The translations under genes and the position numbers were made by a program. From contig JAHYYI010000024.1 of assembly GCA_019425045.1 (NCBI GenBank), positions 1 through 29,776 of the forward strand: DNA of 29,776 bases, written 5' to 3'. The notes beneath the pieces are model-generated. The model searched no databases and was not told the DNA's origin. It saw only the letters and a list, made by a program, of their open reading frames with translations. Shown piece by piece: positions 24,468 to 29,776 of the stretch. This DNA comes from Collinsella sp. (GTDB lineage Bacteria; Actinomycetota; Coriobacteriia; Coriobacteriales; Coriobacteriaceae). The number at the start of each line of letters is the position of its first letter. The first letter of the stretch is position 1.

Positions 24468-26487
24468 GCGCGGTCTCCTCTTCGATCTGGGTGGAAAGCT
24501 CCAGCCATTCGTCCTCGAGCTTGGGCAGCTCTTGCTTAAGGCCGTTATATTCCCCCAGCGCGGCGTTGAACTTGTCCTGATCGGCATAAAGCTCTTCGCT
24601 TGCCATCAATTCCATAAGCTCGTCATAGCGGGCGCGCTTTTTGTCGAGCTCGGTCTCGATCTTCTTGAGCTGGTTGCGCACGCCCTTGAGCTTTTTGTTA
24701 AGCGCGGCGCGGGCCTGGGCCTCGGCGCGCTTTTGCTCCTTGGTCTTTTTGCCCTCGGCTGGCTTAGGCGCCGCGGCGGGGGTGTCGGCCTGGGCGGCGC
24801 TGGCCTTGGTGGACTTGGCCGCGGCAGGCGCGCTCTCCGTGAACGCCTCCGCGGCGGCGCGGGCTGCGAGGTCCTCGCGCTTGTAGAGGTAGTAGTCGTA
24901 GTCGCCGTCGTAGACCGTGACCTTGCCGTCGCGGATGTCGATGACGCGGTTGGCCACGGCGCGCACCAGGTGCTCGTCGTGGCTGATCAGCACGATGGTG
25001 CCGGGGAAGTTTTGCAGGGCGTTCTCGAGCATGTCCACCGAGTCGATGTCTAGGTGGTTGGTGGGCTCGTCCAAGCACAGGAGCGCCTCGGGTGCTACGA
25101 GCATCTTGGCGAGCGCCAGACGCGCCTTTTCGCCGCCGGAGAGGACGCGAACCTGCTTTTCGATTGCGTCGTTGTCGCTAAACAGGAAGGCGCCCAGCAG
25201 GCTGCGCTGCTGCGGCACGGTCCACTTGGGCGTGACGGTGTCAATCTCTTGCAGGACGGTATTGGACTCGGTCATGCCCTCGAGTGCGTGCTGGGCGTAG
25301 TAGGCTACGCCTACGTTGGTGCCCAGGTCCCGGGTGCCGGTGGTGGGCGGCTCCAGTCCGGCGATGATCTTCATGAGCGTGGACTTGCCGGCGCCGTTGG
25401 GGCCGACGAGCGCCACGTGCTCGCCGCGGTAGAGCTTGAGGTCGATATCGCTGTAGATGTGTTTGTTGCCGTAGGACTTGGAGACGCCCTCCAGGCCCAC
25501 GACCATATCGCCGGAGCGCGGTGGGTCAGGGAACTTAAAGTCGATGTGCTTGTGGCCCTCGGGTAGGATGACAAGCTCCTTTTTGATCTGCTCGATCTTG
25601 CGGATGCGCTCCTGGGCCTGGGCTGCCTTGGTGGGCTTGTAGCGGAACTTGTCGACGAAGACCTGCATGTGGGCGATGTCGCGCTCCTGGGCGGCGCGCT
25701 TGGCGCGCATCTGCTCAAGGTTGTCCTCGCGCTGCTTGAGGTAGCTGCTGTAGTTGCCGGTGTAAGTGGTCACGCGACGATTTTCGAGTGCGGCGACGTG
25801 GTCGACGCAAGCGTCCATGAAGGCGCGGTCGTGGCTGACGATGAGGACGGCGCCGTCATAGTTGGCTATAAAGCCGCGCAGCCACTGGACGCTTTCGAGG
25901 TCCAGGTGGTTAGTGGGCTCGTCCAGAAGCAGCAGGTCGGGATGGCGCAGGAAGAGCTTGGCGAGCGCGATGCGCATCTGCCAGCCGCCCGAGAACTCGG
26001 AGCACGGGCGCTCAAAGTCGGTGACCTTAAAGCCCAGGCCGGACAGGATTTTGCGGGCGTTGCTCTCGAGCTCGTAGCCGCCCAGGTGCTCAAAGCGGTC
26101 CTGGACCTGGCCGTACTCGTTAAGGAGCGCGTCGACGTCCTTGCCCTGCTCGGAGAGCTCGGTGATTTGGGCCTGCAGTTCGTTGGCGCGCTCGCCCATG
26201 CGGCGGATTTCCTTGGCGGCGGCCATGACCTCGGCAAGGATGGTGGTGTCCTTGTGCTCTAGGTTGGTTTCCTGCTCTAGGTAGCCCACCTGGCAGTCTT
26301 TGGCATACTGGACCTGGCCGGCGTCGGGGCTGTCGATGCCCATGATGATTTTGAGCATGGTGGTTTTGCCGGCGCCGTTGGGCCCAACGAGCGCAAAGCG
26401 CTCGCCGGGGTTGATCTGGAAGGACGCGCCGCTAAAGAGGACGCGCGCGCCGAAGCTTTTTTCGATCTTGTCGACCAGGAGGATCAT
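24454..26487 (-). CDS. ABC-F family ATPase (translation factor type)
   Basis: A 677-residue soluble protein with two ABC domains and no membrane part. Walker A motifs are GPNGAGKTT (35-43) and GPNGAGKST in the second half; signatures are FSGGWQMRIALAK and LSGGEKARLALAK. The linker between the domains, about 240-320, is long and charged (the P-site tRNA interaction motif region). After the second domain an Ala/Pro/Lys-rich stretch leads to a C-terminal coiled coil (about 590-677). This plan matches Uup, YdiF or YfmR type ABC-F proteins that act on the ribosome. An antibiotic-resistance role is possible but not indicated. It heads the long minus-strand series, just after the tRNA-Ala terminator. 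Confidence 0.92.
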   Translation of the reverse strand: MILLVDKIEKSFGARVLFSGASFQINPGERFALVGPNGAGKTTMLKIIMGIDSPDAGQVQYAKDCQVGYLEQETNLEHKDTTILAEVMAAAKEIRRMGERANELQAQITELSEQGKDVDALLNEYGQVQDRFEHLGGYELESNARKILSGLGFKVTDFERPCSEFSGGWQMRIALAKLFLRHPDLLLLDEPTNHLDLESVQWLRGFIANYDGAVLIVSHDRAFMDACVDHVAALENRRVTTYTGNYSSYLKQREDNLEQMRAKRAAQERDIAHMQVFVDKFRYKPTKAAQAQERIRKIEQIKKELVILPEGHKHIDFKFPDPPRSGDMVVGLEGVSKSYGNKHIYSDIDLKLYRGEHVALVGPNGAGKSTLMKIIAGLEPPTTGTRDLGTNVGVAYYAQHALEGMTESNTVLQEIDTVTPKWTVPQQRSLLGAFLFSDNDAIEKQVRVLSGGEKARLALAKMLVAPEALLCLDEPTNHLDIDSVDMLENALQNFPGTIVLISHDEHLVRAVANRVIDIRDGKVTVYDGDYDYYLYKREDLAARAAAEAFTESAPAAAKSTKASAAQADTPAAAPKPAEGKKTKEQKRAEAQARAALNKKLKGVRNQLKKIETELDKKRARYDELMELMASEELYADQDKFNAALGEYNGLKQELPKLEDEWLELSTQIEEETARELS

Positions 26488-26518
26488 GGTGCCGCCTTTG
26501 ACCTTGTGTGCCTATATG

Positions 26519-26546
26519 AAAAAAGGCCCCAACTTGCGTTGGAGCC
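26519..26546 (-). terminator. Terminator of tRNA-Ala copy 1
   Basis: On the minus strand GGCTCCAAC pairs with GTTGGGGCC (one T-G pair) around a four-base loop, followed by TTTTTT. It separates the tRNA from the ABC-F start only 32 bases on. No clear promoter lies between, so readthrough may feed the operon. Confidence 0.88.
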
Positions 26547-26562
26547 TCATTCAATGCTCGGG

Positions 26563-26635
26563 TGGAGACGAGGGGGATCGAACCCCTGACCTCTTGACTG
26601 CCAGTCAAGCGCTCTCCCAGCTGAGCTACGCCCCC
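26563..26635 (-). tRNA. tRNA-Ala (anticodon GGC), copy 1
   Basis: Cloverleaf with acceptor GGGGGCG/CGTCTCC including the alanine identity pair G3-U70, anticodon stem CTTGA/TCAAG and loop CTGGCAG (anticodon GGC). The 3' CCA is not encoded (ACCC follows). Identical over 73 bases to copy 2 at 27540-27612. Confidence 0.95.
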
Positions 26636-26647
26636 GTGCGAAGAAGT

Positions 26648-26676
26648 ACTATACGGGAACTCGGACCACGATGCAA
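26648..26676 (-). promoter_or_regulatory. Promoter of tRNA-Ala copy 1
   Basis: TTGCAT (26676-26671), a 17-base spacer and TATAGT (26653-26648) lie 12 bases before the tRNA 5' end. This is close to consensus and is repeated exactly at copy 2. Confidence 0.8.
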
Positions 26677-26875
26677 GGACATTTTTGGAAAAATTTTCGC
26701 GAGTGTCGGCGCGCACGGGACCGCGCCAGCCCGCGGGGCGCCTGGCCCCCGCACAGCCCGTACGCCGGCCGACTTGGCGCGTGGAACACGACGCGCCCCG
26801 TTCAACAGGGTTTTCCGTGCGCCGCCAGTCCCATTATCGGGTCCGATTGCGAAGCGCCCCTCCCCAGCGCCTCAG
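26677..26875. other. GC-rich non-coding spacer
   Basis: About 200 bases between the tRNA-Ala promoter and the first hairpin element. It is GC rich and has no supported gene. It shares a GCCCGCGGGGCGC segment with the spacer after copy 2, suggesting that the repeated unit once extended further than its present match. Confidence 0.4.
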
Positions 26876-27023
26876 AACCATGCCGGTTTACTACGATAAA
26901 TCAGGAATGTCCAACCACGCACGCCTTTTCGTGCAACCGGCAGGCTACCTACCTGCGGTTTTGCAAACGGAGAACACACGGTGCTCGGGGGTCGCCGATT
27001 CGTCGTAGTAAACCGGCATGGTT
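26876..27023. repeat. Long inverted-repeat element A
   Basis: Perfect 21-base inverted repeats at 26876-26896 and 27003-27023 (core GGTTTACTACGA and its complement) enclose 106 bases. Inside is a second hairpin, AACCGGCAGG (26935-26944) with CCTGCGGTT (26952-26960), one base bulged and followed by TTTTGC, plus a small GCACG/CGTGC hairpin. Element B at 27808-27969 has the same plan and shares CTACG in the arms and the CCGCAGG inner stem. Function is unknown; it could be a structured RNA, a MITE-like repeat or a strong two-way terminator. Confidence 0.7.
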
Positions 27024-27157
27024 TTGAAATGGCATCAGGTTGATTTCACGCAAAAGTGTGTTGGAGCCCTGAATTAAAGGCCTTAAATTTTTTAGATCGC
27101 GTCTTTTCTGCGACGCGCCTAGAATTGCTGTTGATTAGCATCGGGCTTGATCTTGCG

Positions 27158-27199
27158 TTGTGCGACTTGCTCGTGCATGGTAGTATTTCACGTCGTGAA
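27158..27199 (+). promoter_or_regulatory. Candidate promoter and palindrome before the CAU tRNA
   Basis: TTGTGC (27158-27163), 17 bases and TAGTAT (27181-27186) form a promoter-like pair. The palindrome TTCACG-T-CGTGAA (27187-27199) sits directly at the expected transcription start, where it could bind a regulator. The leader to the tRNA would be about 60 bases. Confidence 0.4.
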
Positions 27200-27253
27200 G
27201 CGAAGAAATTAGGTCTGAGTTGCCTTTGTTAGAATTGCATTCACTGTTCATAA

Positions 27254-27329
27254 GGGCTCTTGGCGCAACGGTTAGCGCAGGGGACTCATAATCCCTGGGT
27301 TCTGGGTTCGAATCCCGGAGGGCCCACCA
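27254..27329 (+). tRNA. tRNA with CAU anticodon (Met or lysidine-type Ile)
   Basis: Cloverleaf with acceptor GGGCTCT/AGGGCCC, D stem GCGC/GCGC, anticodon stem GGGGA/TCCCT with loop CTCATAA (anticodon CAT), T loop TTCGAAT and encoded CCA. It is not initiator tRNA, since G1 pairs with C72. Elongator Met and Ile2 cannot be separated with certainty by eye. Confidence 0.92.
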
Positions 27330-27339
27330 GAGAGTTTTA

Positions 27340-27370
27340 AGGCCGGGCGTTACGCCTGGCCTCTTTGTTA
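27340..27370 (+). terminator. Terminator after the CAU tRNA
   Basis: AGGCCGGGCG (27340-27349) pairs with CGCCTGGCCT (27353-27362), one G-T pair and a three-base loop, followed by CTTTGTTA. Confidence 0.75.
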
Positions 27371-27495
27371 TTGGTGCTGCGGACTAGCTTTGCCATCCAC
27401 AGACGTAAAGTTATTAACATTCATATTCATGATTAACAATGGATATGTAGCCAAGATGCTGCCCAGCCAACAGATGTGTAAATCGATTAATATGA
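27371..27495. other. Short AT-rich spacer
   Basis: The stretch between the CAU tRNA terminator and the second tRNA-Ala terminator holds no gene, repeat or promoter that I can support. Confidence 0.4.
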
Positions 27496-27523
27496 AAATA
27501 GGCCCCAACTTGCGTTGGAGCCT
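27496..27523 (-). terminator. Terminator of tRNA-Ala copy 2
   Basis: The same hairpin as at copy 1 (GGCTCCAAC with GTTGGGGCC), but the T-run is broken (TATTTT), so it may be weaker. Confidence 0.8.
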
Positions 27524-27539
27524 AGTTCAATGCTCGGGT

Positions 27540-27612
27540 GGAGACGAGGGGGATCGAACCCCTGACCTCTTGACTGCCAGTCAAGCGCTCTCCCAGCTGA
27601 GCTACGCCCCCG
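27540..27612 (-). tRNA. tRNA-Ala (anticodon GGC), copy 2
   Basis: Identical to copy 1, with the G3-U70 pair, loop CTGGCAG and no encoded CCA. It sits exactly 977 bases from copy 1 within a repeated block of about 160 bases that includes terminator and promoter. Confidence 0.95.
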
Positions 27613-27624
27613 TGCGAAAAAGTA

Positions 27625-27653
27625 CTATACGGGAACTCGGACGACGATGCAAG
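27625..27653 (-). promoter_or_regulatory. Promoter of tRNA-Ala copy 2
   Basis: TTGCAT (27653-27648), a 17-base spacer and TATAGT (27630-27625), the same as in copy 1 with one base changed in the spacer. Confidence 0.8.
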
Positions 27654-27725
27654 GACAATTTTGGAAAATATTCTGCGGCGCGCGGAACGGGCACGAGGCC
27701 GAAGAGACACGCGATGCCCGGAATT

Positions 27726-27773
27726 GCCCGCGGGGCGCGCCCCGCGGGCGGCGGCGTGGCCGCCGCCCTCCTT
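27726..27773. repeat. GC palindrome and adjoining hairpin
   Basis: A perfect 24-base palindrome of only G and C spans 27726-27749 (centre GGGGCGCGCCCC), followed at once by GGCGGC/GCCGCC around a three-base loop. There is no T-tract. The segment lies between tRNA-Ala copy 2 and element B in a strongly GC-rich spacer without a supported gene. Confidence 0.6.
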
Positions 27774-27807
27774 CCCGGCACCCGCCCGGCCGCCCCCGGG
27801 GACCTCA

Positions 27808-27969
27808 CGCCACGGAACCGGGCCATCTACTACGTTTGGCCCACATCCCCCGACCATGACGTCTCGGGCAAAAATAAAACCGCAGGTAGACGGCCTGCGG
27901 TTTTCGCGAAATACGGGGTATGGTCGAGGGGTCGGGGCTAAACGTAGTAGATGGGCCGGTTCCGTGGCG
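27808..27969. repeat. Long inverted-repeat element B
   Basis: Arms of 34 bases at 27808-27841 and 27936-27969 match as inverted repeats with only two mismatches (core CCATCTACTACGTTT). Further in, CCCCCGACCAT pairs loosely with ATGGTCGAGGGG. At the centre a perfect stem AAAACCGCAGG (27876-27886) with CCTGCGGTTTT (27894-27904) has a seven-base loop and could end transcription in both directions. It lies 53 bases beyond the stop of the DUF559-like gene. Its plan matches element A. Confidence 0.75.
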
Positions 27970-28022
27970 GCAGCGTCGCGCGCAGCCGACCGAGGGCGCC
28001 CGGAAGTGAGTAGGGCACCCAT

Positions 28023-29180
28023 CTAACGACCGATTTCCATCCAATTGCACAATACGTTGGCTCGTAACTCCATTTCCGTCGTCTTTTGCGCCTTGGTTTT
28101 GCATCTATAGCGTAATTCCAAGCGCGAGCAAAGACTTCTCACGATCGCATTAAGCTGCTCGGCATCGTTAAGCATGTCGTGCGTAACCAGGAGGACGTCA
28201 TACCCCATACTTTGCAGCGCTGTCACGCGTTTGGCATCGTGGTCCAGCACGGCGCCTGATCCGTGGATGCCCTCCCCCTGAATCTCCACGATGCCTGCTT
28301 TCATTATGGTTGGATTCACGATCACGATATCCCCGTAGCAGACTTTTTGCCCTGCAATGCTCTGCGCCGATGCGGTAAGCGGCGTAAGGTCGTTAACATA
28401 AACGTTTCGAAAGCCGGCACCGCCGCGAGAGCGAGGAAGCGATAGCAATAAAATTCCTGCAACTTCAAGCGGAGAAGCGGCTATGCCCGTCACCAGCTGC
28501 GCGGCGTTGTAAAACTTCGTACCCCACTTTCGTTTTTTCATCTTACTGGCGTACTCATGAAGCTCGTGTATTTCGATGAGCGGCTTCCTCATCCAGAGCG
28601 AAGTGCCCTTTAGCTTTGTGACCTCATTCGTTTTCTTTTGTCCATTGGGCCCCTTCGCATTCACCTGTTCTCTGACTTTTATGCGCGCATAAACGCGTTT
28701 CCACGGCGCTTCGTCTTGGCTTTCATCGAGTTCAAAGAGGGATTCGGTGGTGGCTCCTTTAACGGCGTCATCGGCTTTCCGTAGTTCCGCTTCTATCGCA
28801 GCGGTGGGCTTAAAGACGGAGAACCACCCGCAGAATTCGTACATGGCAAGGACAAGATCGAATGGAGACACAAAGCGCGCCATGGTAAATAGCGTCGAAA
28901 GTGGGTTGGTTACCCTAAAGCCCAATGTGGTTTCCAACGTACTGTCCACCCCCGAAGCGTCTTCGCAGTGGATTGTCGTTCGCAAACCCGAATGGTAGTT
29001 AACGCCACCAGGCGCTGTCGTGGTAATGATTGGGGTCTTGAGGACTTCGGTTACGAAAAGGGCTTGGGACAGAGCTCGCCAGCCGTCTTCGGAGTTGGGC
29101 AGGCGCGGATAGAGATCGCGCACCTGCGGTGGGCAGCGCCAGTAACGGAATGCGGTGTTTGCGCAGATGATTTCGTCCAT
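28023..29180 (-). CDS. AbiEi/DUF559-like protein with possible Vsr-type nuclease fold
   Basis: A 385-residue protein of a kind common in Coriobacteriia but uncharacterised. The N-terminal half has TAFRYWRCPP (9-18) and a SPFDLVLAMYEFCG segment (105-118) like the AbiEi-type region of these proteins. A linker rich in Lys and Glu follows. The C-terminal part begins with SPLEVAGILLLSLPRSRGG (236-254). It then shows a PD-(D/E)xK-like pattern: Asp284 (GDIVIV), Glu299-x-Gln301 with Glu303 and His306, then a helix and GYDVLLVTHDML. The usual final Lys is Gln, so catalysis is uncertain. The start follows AGGGGAGACG. No partner toxin or other defence gene adjoins. A regulator without nuclease activity is the alternative. 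Confidence 0.6.
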   Translation of the reverse strand: MDEIICANTAFRYWRCPPQVRDLYPRLPNSEDGWRALSQALFVTEVLKTPIITTTAPGGVNYHSGLRTTIHCEDASGVDSTLETTLGFRVTNPLSTLFTMARFVSPFDLVLAMYEFCGWFSVFKPTAAIEAELRKADDAVKGATTESLFELDESQDEAPWKRVYARIKVREQVNAKGPNGQKKTNEVTKLKGTSLWMRKPLIEIHELHEYASKMKKRKWGTKFYNAAQLVTGIAASPLEVAGILLLSLPRSRGGAGFRNVYVNDLTPLTASAQSIAGQKVCYGDIVIVNPTIMKAGIVEIQGEGIHGSGAVLDHDAKRVTALQSMGYDVLLVTHDMLNDAEQLNAIVRSLCSRLELRYRCKTKAQKTTEMELRANVLCNWMEIGR

Positions 29181-29516
29181 TTGCGTCTCCCCTGGTATCG
29201 GCCATAGGCCGTGCGGATTGCGGACATCGCCGATTATCTACTGGGGCATCATGCGGGTAAGTACCGGAAGCTGACCAAACACTGACCAATAGCTTGACGA
29301 GTTCTGCCGAAAATCCCTCGTGTGATAGAAATCAGCTGGAAGGAGTTCTGGGCGTGTGGTCCCTGTCTTCACATTTGCGCATGAATCACATGGGGAATTC
29401 AATGAAAATACGCATGCGTTTTATACAAAACATGCAATGACGTCAGCAAAAAAGGTTGTGATAAAAAATTATGCCTTAGACGACCACGATTTAGTTGTGG
29501 TGTCACCTTTGGTGTC
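29181..29516. other. Intergenic region with a tandem operator-like repeat
   Basis: No gene is supported. CTGACCAA occurs twice, at 29271-29278 and 29282-29289, eleven bases apart, upstream of the DUF559-like gene, as expected for binding on one DNA face. GATAAT-like -10 candidates for that gene lie around 29236, but without a good -35 box. Small palindromes ACGCATGCGT and TGACGTCA occur between about 29405 and 29450. Confidence 0.4.
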
Positions 29517-29553
29517 AAAAAGAAAAAGGCCAGAGATTTAACACCTCTGACCT
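29517..29553 (-). terminator. Terminator of tRNA-Val
   Basis: On the minus strand AGGTCAGAG pairs with CTCTGGCCT (one T-G pair) around a nine-base loop, followed by TTTTCTTTTT. Confidence 0.82.
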
Positions 29554-29563
29554 GTGCTTTTGA

Positions 29564-29638
29564 TGGTGGGCGATACAAGATTCGAACTTGTGACCCCATC
29601 CGTGTGAAGGATATGCTCTACCCCTGAGCCAATCGCCC
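29564..29638 (-). tRNA. tRNA-Val (anticodon CAC)
   Basis: Cloverleaf with acceptor GGGCGAT/ATCGCCC, anticodon stem TATCC/GGATG around loop TTCACAC (anticodon CAC), T loop TTCGAAT and encoded CCA. Confidence 0.94.
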
Positions 29639-29658
29639 GTCGCCTTTCGGCAAAAGAG

Positions 29659-29688
29659 ATACTATCATAGCCGCGCGTGGTTTACCAA
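29659..29688 (-). promoter_or_regulatory. Promoter of tRNA-Val
   Basis: TTGGTA (29688-29683), 18 bases and TAGTAT (29664-29659) precede the tRNA by about 20 bases. The -35 box lies inside the last codons of the partial gene at the right edge. Confidence 0.5.
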
Positions 29689-29776
29689 GAACTTTTTGCC
29701 CCCGATTTTAAATTCGTGGGTGCCTTGATTGGCAACTTCATCCGAACACCTCCCATATTCATCCGTACATGTACGG
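29665..29776 (-). CDS. C-terminus of an unidentified protein, partial
   Basis: The last 36 codons of a minus-strand frame open to the window edge, ending in TGA at 29667-29665. The visible peptide has a CTDEYGRCSDEV segment with two cysteines, then a polar, basic end (FKIGGKKFLVNHARL). The composition looks like a real protein and better than the other open frame here (stop at 29684). The CxxxxxxC spacing might bind metal but too little is visible to name a family. The tRNA-Val promoter overlaps its end. Confidence 0.45.
   Translation of the reverse strand, partial: RTCTDEYGRCSDEVANQGTHEFKIGGKKFLVNHARL

Noticed and set aside
23277..24539. A 420-codon plus-strand open frame across the M50 protease gene
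   Set aside because: The minus strand has the HESAH and NLIPIPPLDG motifs; the plus-strand product is low complexity.
26876..27969. CRISPR array or IS ends for the hairpin elements
   Set aside because: There are only two elements, with no regular spacers, no cas genes, no transposase and no clear target duplications.
29763..29776. 14-base palindrome CCGTACATGTACGG at the right edge as an operator
   Set aside because: It lies inside the probable coding end of the partial gene and is cut by the window, so it cannot be judged.

Overview
The window looks like a chromosomal segment of a Coriobacteriia gut actinobacterium, most likely Collinsella or a close relative (inference). The support is an actinobacterial pgsA - FHA (GarA/OdhI-like) - MerR (FtsR-like) gene order, a coriobacterial type of AbiEi/DUF559-like protein, moderately GC-rich genes, and strong AGGAG-type ribosome binding sites. 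No transposase, integrase, CRISPR array, rRNA or replication origin was seen.

Layout. (1) Positions 1-3478, minus strand: a housekeeping cluster led by a clear promoter: pgsA, an FHA protein, a MerR regulator, apt, and the start of a secreted coiled-coil cell-wall protein cut by the window edge. (2) About 3630-8790, plus strand: a compact, very GC-rich island encoding a lantibiotic-immunity type ABC transporter (LanF, LanE, LanG), a small YxeA-like exported protein, and an OmpR-type response regulator with its histidine kinase, closed by a terminator. No lantibiotic precursor or synthetase is present, so it reads as an orphan sensing and self-protection module. (3) 8791-9214: an AT-richer stretch without a convincing gene but with several dyads. 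(4) 9220-26487, minus strand: tRNA-Pro and an almost gapless series of eighteen genes. From the 5' end these are an ABC-F ATPase, a small membrane protein, an M50 protease, scpA, scpB, an rluB-type gene, cmk, plsC, ispH, a radical SAM/DUF512 protein, der, plsY, gpsA, rpe, a cysteine desulfurase, a NIF3 protein, a zinc-ribbon coiled-coil protein and coaBC. Many starts and stops overlap by 4-14 bases. (5) 26519-28000: two copies of a tRNA-Ala(GGC) unit 977 bases apart, a CAU-anticodon tRNA between them, and two large inverted-repeat elements. (6) 28023-29180: a lone AbiEi/DUF559-like gene. Then come tRNA-Val(CAC) and the last 36 codons of another gene at the right edge.

How the genes work together. 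The long minus-strand series joins membrane phospholipid synthesis (gpsA, plsY, plsC, with pgsA nearby), isoprenoid precursor synthesis (ispH), coenzyme A synthesis (coaBC), nucleotide supply (cmk, apt), chromosome segregation (scpA, scpB) and ribosome-linked functions (der, the rluB-type gene, ABC-F). The island is a self-contained sense-and-export unit. The right end is a tRNA-rich, repeat-rich accessory zone. The most unusual items are the paired long hairpin elements beside the duplicated tRNA-Ala, the island with its structured leader and imperfect flanking repeats, and the 57-base hairpin upstream of pgsA.
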